Positions 44,150-57,842 of a stretch of 64,000 nt of DNA are shown piece after piece. Numbering within the stretch: the stretch's first letter is position 1; every line of letters starts with the position of its first letter. Both the position numbers and the translations under genes were made by a program. Source of the DNA: Hypomyces perniciosus (taxonomy: Eukaryota; Ascomycota; Sordariomycetes; Hypocreales; Hypocreaceae); assembly GCA_008477525.1 (NCBI GenBank), contig SPDT01000013.1:1287501-1351500 (forward strand), in the 5' to 3' direction. The notes under the pieces were generated by a model, which made no database searches, was not told the origin of the DNA, and saw only the letters and a list, made by a program, of their open reading frames with translations.

Positions 44150-47100
44150 TTTTTACCCTTGCCTTTAAACTGCTAAAGCTATCTTTTATAATAGATAGTG
44201 TAAAGGATATTACTTTTATAAAGCTAGAATTAATAGTTTAGTGGATTAAATAGATTATTATTTTAATTAATTATATAATTACTATTAAGGTTTAAAATAA
44301 AATTAATTTTAATCTCCTTAATTAGCTAAATAACTATTTCCCTACTATAAAGCTATTTACTTTAATAGAAGTAAAGGAGTATATAGTATAAAAGTTTAGT
44401 TTTAATGCCTCTGCAGCAGATATCTCTGTTTACTATAATAGTATACTTTAAAAGTATTAATTTAATATTATTTTAAATAAAGAAAAAAGGAAGGCCAGTA
44501 ATATAATCTTAAATTAAATCTAAAAGACAGTTAACTCTAGTATCTATATTTTAGTTTTAGTAAACTTTAAAGCTGCGGCCTTAACCTTTACTGCTACTAT
44601 AATAACTTATAATAATAATAAAGACTTTAATATTAAGTTTACTATTCGCTAAATTATTAAAAAGCTTAAAGATTAATTAACTTATTGCAAAAATATAATA
44701 TATAAGGAAATATACTTATTCTACTAATATATGCTATATAAAATAAAGTGCGGGAATATTAAGCTAAAAGTATAATATACTTATTAAGCGTGTATCTATA
44801 TAAATACAGTAAAGTATAAGTTTTTAGAGGTTATAAGAACAGCTTCTTAAACGGCTTTCCTTAAAGCTATTAGAGTATACTTTACTTTAAGCTTTACTGT
44901 TTACTATTTATACTATATAAATAGCCTAATTAAAAGTAGTAAAATAAATAAAATCTTTTCCTTTAATTAATTTAAACAGCTTTTCTTAAATACTTTTAAA
45001 AATGCAGAAAACTATATTTATAGCTTTTATATAATGCTTAATAACTGCTTTAATAATATAATAGGCAGTAGTAATATATACTTAAAGCCTTTTATTAGCA
45101 AAAAGTGCCCTTATAGACCTAAAAGGTATACTTAGCCTTTAAATAACTATAGTAAGGTATATACTGCATTTACTGGAAAGCCTAATAAGAAAAGGAAATA
45201 TGCTTTTATGCCTAAATAGGCTATAGAGATTTATGTATACCTATAAGAAAATAAATAGCAGGCTACCTATAAAAGGTTTAGTGAAAGGGGTATTAAGTTT
45301 ACTGCTTTAGTATAAGGAAATAGCTTTAACTATTATAGTTACTTTAATCTCTTTAGGCTTAATTAATAAAAAAGATATAAGCCTTATAGTATACTTGCTA
45401 AGCGTATTAATATATATTAATATATAAAATATACTTTACTGCCTCTTTTAAAGCACCTTTTTTAATATATATAATACTATTTATCTTATAAATAGCAGGA
45501 ATTACTTTATTTTTAGCTCCTTTATCCTAAATATAAAAGAGGACTATATTAAAGTAAAAAGAGCTAGCTATTTAATAATTAAAAAAGGTTATTATTTAAT
45601 AAAAAATACTCTTTATAATTTATATTCAAAGATAACGCGCTTTATTAAGCTTTTAAATATAGCTATAATTAAAGGATTTTATATTAATATTATATCTTTA
45701 TTAAAGCTTTAAAAAGCAGGGATTTAGCTAATAGGGTGCAATAATACGCTTTACACTAATATAGCCAATTTAAATACTATTATAGGGAAGGTAGAGTATA
45801 GGTATAATCTTTTATTTCTTTAATATAAGCCCCTATCGCTTTATATTACCTTTATCCCTAAATATACTGTACTAAATAGCTTAATAGCTCTTTTTATTTT
45901 TTTTAATATAGACTATAGGATTTATACAGTATTAAAAAGCAGGAGAAGACTAATATATAATCCCTTAATACTATAATATAACTTTAAATAGCTCTAGTAT
46001 CTATAATTAGGACATTTAGGCCTAAAAGCGCGTAAAGCGCTTATAAAGAATGCGAGGAATATATATATTAAAGGAACTATATATATAAAATATAAGGCTT
46101 ATACTTTTATATACACGAAATAGGTTATCTTTTATAGACTATTTAATAGATAAGCATTAAAATATTCTTTAAAGTATACTAGGATCTTTAAAATTATCTT
46201 AGGGGCTATAATAGGGATAATTAGCTTTTAGTGCTTAAAAAAGAATATACTATATAGTTATATATACGCCTTTTACTACATAAAAACTAAAAAACTGTTT
46301 TTAATGCTCTTTTTAACTTTATAAATATAGTAAAAACGCAAGATAATATCTCTATATACTTTTTTAGGCAGGATAATAAAAAAGCTATAATTGCAGTTAA
46401 AAGCTTATTACACTTCTAAATCTAGGCTAATATAAGGGTATTATCTTAAAGCTTACCCCTTTTTATATATATAAGCTAAATGGCACTTTAGAATAAGCAG
46501 GTTAAGAAATTATAAATAAGTTAATTAAAATACTAAAAGCTGCAGGTCTCTTAACTAATTTATAGCCAGAGAGCGCAAAAGCTATAGTGTATATTATTAA
46601 TATAAATCCTACGCGCAGCCTTAATATAATATTACTTATCGATAAATTACAGTAATAGTTCCATAACTTTATACCCTTTTTAATAAAAGAGCCTTTTATA
46701 GACCTATATCTAGATTAAAGCAGGCTTTATATATATAGCTGCCGCGCCTATATATTTAATAAAGACTATAAAGCTAGCTAGAAAAAAAGAGAATTTAAAA
46801 CTAAGCTTAAAGGGCTAATTAAATATTTTATTGGCTATACTGTAAATAATATATATTGCATTTAATTACCCTACCTAGTAAAGGTAATTATTATAAGGAA
46901 TATATATTTTAATAAAACTAGCTTTTTTAATAGTAATAAAGAGATTACAGATAAATTATTTATAGTTAAGTTAAATAAACTATTTAATAAGGTTAAAGAA
47001 AATAAGCCAGAATTTAAACTTTTCTTAATATATATTCTTATAGTAAAGAATACCTTTATAGGTAATATAGAAAACAAGAGTATACTTTTAAAGGTAGTAG

Positions 47101-49480
47101 AGATATAGAGTATTAAAGACAGATTAATAAATACTTTAAGTAAGCTATTAGTATACTTAAAAGGACCTTTTAGTCTTTAAACACTAAAGGCTACCCTAAA
47201 ACAATTAATCTTTATAGATAATACTAGCGCGCTAACAGGAACCTTAGGTAAGGCTTTAGTAAATAACCTACCCCTCTCTGCAAAAAGGGATATAGCGGAA
47301 AAACAGCCTTATATATTAAAGGTATATAACCTAATAAAAGAGGATAGTTTATTAAAGCTAGAAGTAGACTAGTATATAAAAGACTTACCTATTTTTATAA
47401 AAAGAGAGTAGACCTTTAAAGAAAGGCTAGCTAGTAATCCTTTAAGCAGTAAAGTAATAGCTAATACTTGCAAAAGCTTAAAACTTTAAAGGAAGTAACC
47501 TGTAAAAAAGGCTAATAAATATTTCCTAATATATAAAATTAAAATATATACTTTAAACACTACTTTTGAAGATAATAAGCTTAATATATATTTAATAATT
47601 ACTAGACTCTTTAATTTAATACTATATTGACTATTGCCTAATTAATAAAAGCTAATAAGTAATAAATTAAAAAGCGTAAAAACAGTATTTACTATTTTTA
47701 ATGCAGTAATAGACTATAAATCTTCCTCTTAGAAAAGTATAGCTTTTAATATATTAACTGTTTATTAAAAGGATTTAGTGAAACCACTAAAAGACTAAAA
47801 AGAGTTTATAAAATATTTATTTAAGGATAGGTTTAAGTAAGCTGTATATAATGAGATTAATTCTCTGTATATAAAAAGAACCTAGTAAAAGATACTATAT
47901 TTAAAGGCAATAATAAAGCCACTACCAGTATATTAAGTTTTTACTTATAAGTTTAACTAGAATAGAAATCTAGAATACTATAAAGCTTATTTTATAATCT
48001 GCGGGGATTTATCAAAGCACTATATTTTAGAAAGTATATATATAGCTATATTAACAGCGCATTCTTTCTATATATTTATTATTTTTATAGTAAAATTCAA
48101 CTTTAAGTTAAAGTAATATAATATTAAAAATACTTTTTTTAATGCCTTAAAGGATAAAAACTTGAAACTAGTTATATATAAACTCCTTAAGGGTTTTAAG
48201 CAGCTGAATATCTGTTTAAAGCTCGCGAAAGCTTTATATAGCTTAAAAGATTTATTAAAACTGTAGTTTAATAAACTATCTTTAACTTTAAAGCAATAAA
48301 GGTTAATCTTAAGCTTTAAAAAGCCCTATCTCTTTTATAATAAAGCTTAAAAGATTTTTATTGTATTTTATATAAATAATATCTTAATTGTATATTATTG
48401 TAACGATAAAGCTTTTTATATTAAATTACTAAACGCTTTAAAAGTAAAGTATAAGCTTTATAGTAGAGGAGATATATAATAGTTCTTAAAGATTAAGATT
48501 ACCTATAATTATATGAAGTATAGGATATACCTTTTTTATAAAACCTATTTTAAGAAAATTATAAAATAATTTAAGCTTAATAAAGGAATATAGCTTCCTA
48601 TAATTCTAATACCTATTATAAAACTTTAGAAAAATATATTATAAACTTTAAAAGCAACTATTAAAATATATTAAGAGAAAGTGGGATTAGTGTTTTATAT
48701 AGCTATTATAATAAGGCCTAATATAGCTTATAGCGCCTTAGCTTTATTATAGTTTTTAACTAACCTTTATAAAAAGCACTTTAAAGCAGTTAACTAGTTA
48801 ATCCACTATTTATATATATAATATTTCCGAGCTCTTTAATATAAAGGGCGCAGGGAAATATAAATTTTAACTGCTTTAAGTAATACTTCTTTTACTAGTA
48901 ATATAAATATTTAAATATTATCTTAAAGGTATTTTATTACACTTCTTTTAGGCTTTATTTTATAAAATATAATACACTAAAGCACTGTTAGTATATTTAT
49001 AATAGAAGCTAAGCTGCTTGCCTTTACTTAAATAGTAAAAGAGGCTATAAGTTTATATTGCCTTTTCTAGGAAATAAAATTTAGCTTTAGCGTTAATTGG
49101 AATATTAATTATAATAATAAATTAACTATATATCTTATAATTAAAGAGAGTACGCGAATTAATAGTTGCCTATATTATATTAATATATAAAATATATAGC
49201 TTTAATAGGAATATTAGAAAGGATTGTTCATAGTTTTTTATCTTTCTATTAACTTTATACCTATTAATAGGCTTATTAAAGCTTTATTATAATAGCGTTT
49301 TAAGTACTTTAAAGTATTATTAAACTTAGCAGATATATAATTACTGAAATAGAATATATAAAAATATAGGAAACTAGTTAATTTTAGCCGATAGGCCGCC
49401 AGCTATAAAGGCGTATTCTATTACTGTAATAACTATTCTCTAAAAGCTTTTTAGCCTTTACGCGCTTATATATAAAGGGT
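44150..49480 (+). pseudogene. Copia gag-pol relic
   Basis: Integrase zinc region at about 46,000-46,130 (LRLGHLGLKARKALIKNARN, then KYKAYTF for the CxxC half). The core follows to about 46,650. RT starts at about 47,790 (AVYNEINSLY for the Copia W..A...E..AL) and has the catalytic box at about 48,371-48,395 reading YINNILIVYY, the YVDD aspartates changed to asparagine. RNase H runs from about 48,660 (EKVG.VFYIAIIIRPNIAYSA) to about 49,470. Gag lies before integrase with no intact frame. All frames are broken, mostly by TAA/TAG. Confidence 0.85.
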
Positions 49481-49829
49481 ATTATTATTATTATCGCTAC
49501 TGCCTAAAGCAGCAGCCTCTTTAAAGTAAATTAAGTTCTCCTCTTTTAATAGGTTAAATTAAAGGTATAATACCTTTCTATATTAAGTTGCTATTTAATT
49601 ATATAAGTTTATAAGTATATAAAGAAAAGAGAGTATATTTACTTAGTTATCTTGTTTATTTATAGCTTAAAAGAGCTAGTATATAATTAATATAAGTATT
49701 AAATAATTATAAAGTATATAATTAAATAAAGTAATATAGGTAAATTAAAAAGGAGTTTATTAAAAGGTATATTAATAATTATTATTAAAGTAAATAGTAT
49801 ACTGCTAAAAGTAAGCGATAGAAATATAT

Positions 49830-50345
49830 TAAAAGAAGTCTCTTTTACTAGCAATTGCTGACTTTAAATAACCTTTATAAAAAGGGGATAATAGTATAGC
49901 AGTAGAGGCAGCGGCGGTAGTAGAGGTAAAGGCAGAGGCAGCTGCAGGAGCAGCTGTAGCAGGAATAACTGTAAAAGCAGCTACCGGAGCAGCTACCGGA
50001 GCAGCAGCAGCGGTAATAGGGGCAGGGGCTAGAGCAGAAGTAATAGCTGCTTTAACAGTAAAGCGCGCTTTATAAGCAGCTGCAATAGCAGTAGTATAGC
50101 GCGCGTTAAAAGCGGCAAGAGCTGCAGTACCCTTTAACTGGGCTAGACTAGCTAATGTAAAAGTAAGAGCTGGAGTAGGAGCCGGTGTAGGAGTAGGAGC
50201 TAGAATAAGAGCCGGCGCAGGAGTAGTAATAGGCGTGGCCGCTTAGCCAGCTAAGCGACTAACGCCGCGACAAGCTACCTTCAAGGGGCGACCATAACCA
50301 CGCTTTACCAACAAGGTATTCTTCTTTTGCAATTTCACTGTTAAC
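49830..50345. pseudogene. Ala/Pro/Gly-rich coding-like segment after Copia pol (strand ambiguous)
   Basis: Because Ala codons (GCN) complement to other small-residue codons, both strands look coding. On the minus strand an uninterrupted run reads LAQLKGTAALAAFNARYTT and later SPFYKGYLKSAIASKRDFF. The copies at 1-1,962 (SLFYKGYLQLVITGKRDF) and 60,276-60,560 keep the same residues. On the plus strand a frame broken only by TAA/TAG reads VPFNWARLANVKVRAG and later ATFKGRP.PRFTNKVFFF, also kept in the 59,447 copy. A sense-strand extra ORF is the simpler view; an antisense protein is not excluded. Confidence 0.4.
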
Positions 50346-50749
50346 TAACAAACACACAGCATAAAAGGGATTAATTGGAAGTGTAATATTTATGGCAAGA
50401 GCTATACTGCTGTTAATGTTAATGTTAATAATAATAATATTAATAACTGAAGAAAAAGAGCGAGGAATAGGGCTGGGGGGCAGCTAATATACCTATTCTA
50501 GCTGTTTAGGACTGATTTACCTGTTTAGGGAGCTTTATTATTTAACTTCCTATTATTACAGATTAACAATAGCTACAGCGCTTATATTCCTTTTACCTTT
50601 ACAATGGAATATTAATGCGTATTCACAATAAAGAGCTTCTAACTAAGTAAAAGAGGCTTTAAAACCGCGGCCAATCAGTTATAATACTATAGATAGACTA
50701 AGATAGCAGTTAATAAGGCATTAAGAATAGCTTTATTAACTGGGGGGTA

Positions 50750-51015
50750 TATTGGGTTAAGTAGGCCGGGGCTTTACTGCTTACTGGCGCTAGGGAGCTT
50801 TTATCTGCTATATAAGCAGATATAAGCTAATATATATATCGTATAAGCGATATGTCAGACTATATAGGCGCTTATAAAGCGCCTGTATATAGCTTCTTCT
50901 TTGTGTTGGCTATATGTATATATAGCGAGGCCACTACAGTATATTCTCTTTTATAGAATCAAGCTTTGTTTCCTATCTCTTTATACTCTATATAGCTGTA
51001 CCGCGCTCCGCCACA
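50750..51015 (+). repeat. 3' LTR of Copia element
   Basis: 266 bp preceded by a G6 polypurine tract and followed by TSD CTAGT. Confidence 0.9.
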
Positions 51016-51020
51016 CTAGT

Positions 51021-52405
51021 TATTACTATAAAATATATTAATTACTCTTTAACTTTAAATTTTCTATTAAATAGAGTAATCTCTTAATTAAATTTATAAA
51101 ACAATTAAGTATAAAGACTTTAATAGGTTTAATAGTAAACCTGCAGTAGTCTACTATATAACCTATAAACTAGCATTTATAACTCTAACTACTATACTTT
51201 ATAAATAAACTATCTGCTAAATAGTATCTAATCCTTATCCTTTAATTTAAAGTAATATTAAAGTAATACTTTTATTTATAGGCAATTTTATATATTTTTA
51301 ATTACTATAATATACTATTATAAATCCTTTTAATATATATAAGCTATTAGCTTATATAGTATAAAAATACTATAAAATTATTATTATATAGCTTTACTAT
51401 AATTCTTTAATTTTAATAAAATTATAAAAGTTAAAATATTAAAAATAAGGCATTACTAAAGTTATATTTCGTTTATTTATATTTAATATAAACATTAAAT
51501 AAAGCTAGTTTATTTAAAGCCTTTATTTACTAGTATAAAAGCTTTTACTTATTTATAAAGTAATAATAATAAAAATAGTTTATTATAACCAAATTCTCTT
51601 TACTTATATAAACTAAATAATATCTTTATATTTAAAAAGCCTTTAAAATAGTAAAGAATTTATTGTTAAAGGTATAATAATATATTTTAAAACTATTTAA
51701 CTTTTTTAATATATATATTAGAAAGTATTAAGTATTTTATTTATATTAAACTAATACTACTTTAATGATATAGTGTAATATATTAATCTTTATATATATT
51801 AGCACCTTTAAATTATAACATATTAAAATACATTTCTTTAAAGATTTCTTTTTAAACTATAAAAAAGCTTTAAAAGCGTTAAATTTTAACTGTAAAAACA
51901 TTTTTACTTTTTATAAATAGAATCTATTAAAGGTATTATACTTTTACTGCAATCTTTAATAAAGTAATACTAATATCTTATAAATGTAAGAAATATAAAG
52001 ATATTATAAATACTTTTAAATACTAGCTATTTAATAATAGCTTAAATATATAACTATTTATTTTTATTTAATTAAATATAATAATAGATTTAAAGACTAA
52101 TATTAAAATAATATAAAGAATATATTAATTAATAGTAATATATAGTTTTATATTTAATAGCTTTTCAAGAACTTAGCAAATATACTATACATACTTTATA
52201 AAAGTATAGCTATAAATTTATCTATTATTAAAATATATTATATAGATAAAATTAAGTAAATTTTAAAGTATATTATTAATATAGTCTTAAAATATTATAA
52301 GGGAATTTATAAGACTAAATAGTATAATATTACACTTAAAGTATCTATATCAATAGTAAAATACTATCTTTTATTTATTTCCTTTATAGATAGGTATCTA
52401 GTAAT
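51021..52405. other. AT-rich relic, no gene seen
   Basis: Near-pure A/T old repeat without readable frame or ends. The Z2 TSD GTAAT is at 52,401-52,405. Confidence 0.5.
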
Positions 52406-52675
52406 TATGATAGGCGTAGTCTATTACAGTAGCTAATAATAGGACGCCGTAAAATTGTCTATTTAAAGCTAATAAGCAAGAGAATAGAAAAGGGAGCTAT
52501 CTAGCTATATATATCGATCTATACGGCAGTAGTATATATACGCGTAGGCCTAGGGCTTATACGCAGTACCCGATATATATATATTTATATTAGCTAGTCT
52601 AAGAGAGATATAAGGAATTATAGTGCTAGGCTTAATATAGCCGAGGTTTTTTTAAATTAAGTTTAACCTATAATA
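52406..52675 (-). repeat. 3' LTR of Z2
   Basis: 270 bp, strongly RIP-changed. It shares TAGGCGTAGTCTATTACAG with Z1's LTR. Confidence 0.85.
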
Positions 52676-55600
52676 TTACCCTTTTATTAAGCTGGTTATT
52701 TTTTATATTTCTTTTTTACAGGGGTATATTCTTTAAAGGGCCAGTTTATAGTTTTAATAGGCCTATATCTTTTTATATAGGCCTTTAAGGCAGCTATATC
52801 TTTTAAAGAGATAGCGGGCATTTAAGTTACCTTATATATCCCTTTTAATATATAAGCGCTTTGCAGAAAAAGCTGCAGCCTCATTTCTTTATCTTAATAT
52901 AAAGGATCTCTTTTATTTCCTATTTATCTTCATCTTTAATATATATAAAAAAGGGTTAAAAGTTATTATTTTATTATTTAAATAAAAGGTTATTTGCTAT
53001 TTATTATAGTAGGTTAATATAAAAGTATAAATAGATTCTTATAAATATATTTAGTTTAATTATATAAAAGTTAAATACTTTTACTATTAAGTATTTATAC
53101 TAAAAGGTATTTAGCTTTTTGCTAAAGTATAAGGATTTATAGTTACTAAAATAAAGCTATACTTTATCTTTAACTTTAAACCTTTTAGCAAATCTTTTAT
53201 ATTTATTAACAGTATCTTTATATTACTGCTGCATTACTGTTAAATTAGTTTATATAAAAGAAATAATATTTCTAGGCGTTAAAGTAGTTCTTTTACTTAA
53301 TATTTATTTAAATCTATAGTTTTTTGCTTTATATTTTAACTGCAATATAATAGAAATACTTTAATATAATAGCTGTATTTAAAGAAAAAAGGGCTTAATT
53401 AAATTATAGAGTTTATATAATTATTTAATACTAGTTAAACTGCTAAAAGTTAATCTTTTGAATTCCTTTAATTATAATTAATATATATTTGCAAATACAC
53501 TTAAATCTTTTAATGTATTTATTTTAAGCTGCTATTAATCTATAAGTCATATATAATATTAACTTATTATTTTACTTTTATTAATTAATAAAATACTCTT
53601 TAAAATTTATTAATTTAGTTAAACCCTTTATTATTTACTATAGACCTAGGTGTACTATAGAATTAATAGTAGTATTAAAGGAAATGCTATATATAAGCCT
53701 TTACTTTTATACTCTTTATAGCTTTTAGTATAATAGCTTTAATAAACTAATTTACTATTACGTATAAATATTAAATATTAAAGGGATTAGTTAAAGGAAA
53801 CTTAATAATAAAATTTATCGCTAAGTTACTTTATATATATAAAGGGATTAATACATGTTTAAAAAGGTTATACTTTTAAGTCTTTTAAATATACCCTCTT
53901 TTATAGATACTGCAGTTCTTTATAAATTACTATATAGTTTAAAAAAGGCTAAGCTAGTAAAATCTTAAAGCTATAATCGCGAAAGTATTATTTTAATTAA
54001 AATAGCTAGCTATAATTATATTATACTTAATTTATATAATATATATATATAGTATAGTCCCTGCTTTATTTATTCCTGCTAAAATCTAGATTTAATTATA
54101 AAAAGTAAAATAGGATTATTAATTAATTATATATTTTATAATCTAAACCTTTAAGTAAAGGTTAAAGGGGAAGCTGTATTCTTTTAGCGTTACTATTATA
54201 TAAGCTTTTTAGTAGTTAAAGTTAGTTTATATTAATTAATTTTAAAGTTACTGCAGTTTTAACTTATTATTAAATATTTATATTTAAAGCATTAAGATAT
54301 TAATAACTTTTAGCTAGTAAATTACTTTTAAAGTTATAAAGAGCAGCTATATATAGTAGCTTTATTTCTATTTATTGTTTTTATTTTCTGGCTAGTTTTA
54401 TTTTTAGCGATTAAAGGTATTAAAAATAACTGCTTTACTGCTAGGCTAGTATTATATTATTATATTAAATTATAACAGGAATTTGGCCTAATAAGTCTAC
54501 CTTTTTAAAAGCTTTTAGTGTATTATAAAATACTATAGATTCTTATAATCTAAAATTATAGTAAAGGGTTTATAGCTTTATAGTTTAGCCTTTTATTTTT
54601 TTACATCGTAAATAATAGCTAGTATTTCTTTATTCTAGATTAAGTAATTATATTTAGCTAGGCTTAGTCTTTATAAATAGTATATAATAGTATTATATTT
54701 TCCCTGCTTATCCTTTTATAATAGTATACTTTTAAATATATACTTACAATAGTTAGGTTTAATAAATATCTTTTTACTTAAATCCTAGATTTAAAGCATT
54801 AAAGCTTTATAAAAGTAATACTTTAATTCTTTAAAAGTAGCTTCTTTATTATCTCTTTATTAAAAAAAAACCTTTTTTTTATTAAATAGGTAAAAGGGAA
54901 TATTATATATAAAAAGCTAGAAATTAAAATATAGTAATAGTTAATATATTTAAAGAAGCTTTATATATTTATGATTAATATAAGGGCTATTTATTTATAT
55001 ATTATTTACTGCTTTTTAAAGTTATATGCAATACCTTTTTTTACTTAAATAATAAAGTTAAAGTATTTAACCTTTTTTTAAGTAAAAGATTATTTTATTA
55101 AGTTAAAGTATAAGCCAGTATTTATAAAAGCGTAAAGTATATATTATACCTTTTTTATATAATCATTAAATAAGCCGTTTGAATATATTAGGATATTATT
55201 AATATATATAATAGTAAAGTTATTTAAAAAAGGGTAAAGTATATAGTTAATAAACTATTAAAATATTACTAAAGCGCTAGTAAGCTTAAATAGTATAACT
55301 CTTTATTTATATAATCTATAATATATATAAAATACAGTTTTATATTTATCCCCTTTTATAATATAGATTTTATAAAAAGCGGCTATTATATTAAATTTAG
55401 TAAACTACTTTATTTAAGCGAGGTTATTTAGCGTTTCTGTAAATAAAGGTAAAGGGTAGCGATTTTATTATATAATTGCATTAAAAGTATAGTAGTTTAT
55501 ATAAAAGTATACTCTTCCCTTTAACTTAAAAGTAAAAAGCATTAGCGCAGCAGTAGTTAAACTGCTAGTGCAAATAAACCCTTTATTAAGCAGATTAAAA

Positions 55601-57567
55601 AAAGTCTTATATAACACTAATAGCTCTTCTCGCAATATATTATATAAAGGGCCCTATAAAGGCTTTAATTTATTGCTATCTTTATTTTACTTTAAAGGGA
55701 TTTTATAGTTATTGCCTAGCCTTTAAAGTAATAGCTTTACTGCTTTTTAAATAGAGAATAATAAATGGAATTTATTTTAAAGCGTAAAGGGAATAGTCTC
55801 CCTTTAATCGATTAGCTTTTTTAATTAAAGCGCTTTCTTAATATCTATTAATATAATAATATAGAGATAAAATATATATTCTTTATTAAATTATTATATA
55901 TAATAGTATTCTACTTAAAGGGTTAAAGCGGATATAAATCGGGCAGTTTATATAGCTTATATACCTTTAAGCTTTAAATTGCCTGAAAATTACAGTTAAA
56001 TATTTACTTTTTAATAAAAGATTTACTGTTTAGCAGTCTTATAAATTATACTATTAGCTTCTCTTTAAAGTTTCTTAAAAAGTAGGTTATAATTTAAACT
56101 TTTAGCTATATATATATATATAAATATTAAATATAGCTGTAAAGCTTTAGGTAAATTATAGTTATAGAGCTAGTTACTATTAGTAGACTTTCTTTAAAAA
56201 AGCTGTTTAATTACTGTTTTTTAATTGCGATTTAAAGAAGGGGAAGTTTCTTTATAAGGGAGTATTCTATAATAGTATAATAATTGCAATTAATATTAAA
56301 TAAAGCAGAGATTTATATATATTTTTTATTTTAGCCTATATTATTATTAATATACTATTTATTTATTACTTAAATTCTTTTCTTTATTAATTTCTACTTT
56401 ACTTAACTTTAATATTTAACTTTATATTAAAGCTACTCTTTTAATAATCTATTCAAAGAGTTAAAGTTACTATTAAATTTAATAGTCTAGGGTTCCTACT
56501 CCTTTCAGGCTTATACTTTAACTTTATAGACTTTATTAATATAAGCTTTAAATCTCTTTTTAAAAGCTTATAGGTATTCCTAATCTAAATGCTTAAAGGC
56601 ATTATAGCAGAAATATACTTAACTCTCTTTACTTAAAAGGGAATTTTTATACTGTTAATTTTTAATGCAGTTAATGCCAGTTATTTATATATCCCTTTTA
56701 TAATTGCAAGTATAATATTTAATATATCTATTACTTTTAACTTTTACATTCTTTAAACCTTTATTTATTATAAAGGAGGCAGTCTTTATAGGTATAGTAA
56801 ATTTATTATAATTTAATTACTTGATTTTACTAGCAATATTTTAAACTTACTCTAGCTAATAGTTATAATCTCATAGAAGGTTAACTGTAATTAAACTGTA
56901 TTACAGGTTTAAAGAGAGGGCTCCTTTAACAAAAGTAATCTTTACTTAATTTACTTAATTTTCCCTATTAACTTTAAAAAGCTTTTATTTAAACTTTAGC
57001 AAAAAAAATAAAAAACTGGCTCCCTTTTTCTATTACAATATTTAAAGCTTTTTACTAGTATAACCCTACAAACCTTAATTTTTATAGCTTTAATTAAAGT
57101 ATATTATAAGGTTTTAAAAGTTATATCTGCCTTTTTGTTTATTTAAAAAGTAATAAATAGCTATTACTTATTAAAGTTTAGTTTTAAGGCAAATATTAAT
57201 AAAATACTAAAGACTTTTATTGCTTATATAAAGATATTTATGAAAGCTATTTTATTATATATTTACTGTACTTAAGCTATAGATTTATTTTATTTCCCTA
57301 AGAACTTTAAAAGGTTAAAAAAGGGTTTCTGCCTTTTATAATATAGTATATTAGTTTATAAAAAAGGCAGCGCTTTTTCTATATTATTCCTTTTAATATT
57401 AAATGCTTATATAATAGCGTTTATTTACTTTATAATCAGCTATATTAATTAATTAACTAAAATAATAGTTTACTCCATACTAAAGTTAAAGTCATTATTA
57501 TTAGTGAAGCTGACTATTTTAATATATACAGGGAATTAATACAATTTATAGAGATAAACTTTAAATA

Positions 57568-57837
57568 TATAATAGGCATAGTCTATTATAGTAGCTAATA
57601 ATATAGCACTATAGAATTATCTATTTAAAGCTAAAGAGTAAAAGAATAGAAAAGAAAGCTATCTAGCTATATGTATTAATCTATAGGGCAGTAGTATATA
57701 CGCGCATAGGCCTAGGGCTTATATGCGGTGCCCGATATAAATATATATCTGTATTGGCTGGTCTGGCAGATATAGGGAATTATAGTGCCGGGCTCGGCAT
57801 AGCCGAGGTCCTTCCTAATTGGGTCTGACCTGTAACA
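57568..57837 (-). repeat. 5' LTR of Z2
   Basis: 270 bp. Its right half retains GC-rich sequence (GGGCTCGGCATAGCCGAGG, an inverted repeat around CTCGGCATAGCCGAG). Confidence 0.85.
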
Positions 57838-57842
57838 ATAAT

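Larger units (their letters stand above)
43815..51015 (+). mobile_element. Complete Ty1/Copia LTR retrotransposon, inactivated by RIP
   Basis: LTRs 43,815-44,078 and 50,750-51,015 (TATTGGGTTAAGTAGGCC...CTCCGCCACA) with TSD CTAGT on both sides (43,810-43,814 and 51,016-51,020). The primer-binding site directly after the 5' LTR is GTTATAAGCC (from 44,079), fitting priming by the 5' half of initiator tRNA-Met. The polypurine tract CTGGGGGGT lies just before the 3' LTR. The order gag, integrase, RT, RNase H is that of Copia. About 1.2 kb of Ala/Gly-rich coding-like sequence lies between RNase H and the 3' LTR, which makes the element long at 7.2 kb. Copies of its 3' part lie at 1-1,962 and 59,447-60,573. 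Confidence 0.93.
52406..57837 (-). mobile_element. Complete Gypsy element of family Z (Z2), inactivated by RIP
   Basis: LTRs of 270 bp (52,406-52,675 and 57,568-57,837; ends TG/TA ATAGGCGTAG and GTCTGACCTGTAACA). The flanking 5-mers GTAAT (52,401-52,405) and ATAAT (57,838-57,842) are a TSD with one RIP-type change. The element is 5.43 kb, on the minus strand. RT at about 55,580-55,380 reads NKGFICTSSLTTAALMLF and FYINYYTFNAI, and the catalytic box at about 55,200-55,175 reads YINNILIY, both aspartates lost. A gag region with Lys-rich sequence is at about 56,600-56,800. The right (5') LTR is less RIP-changed over its last 130 bp. Confidence 0.9.
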
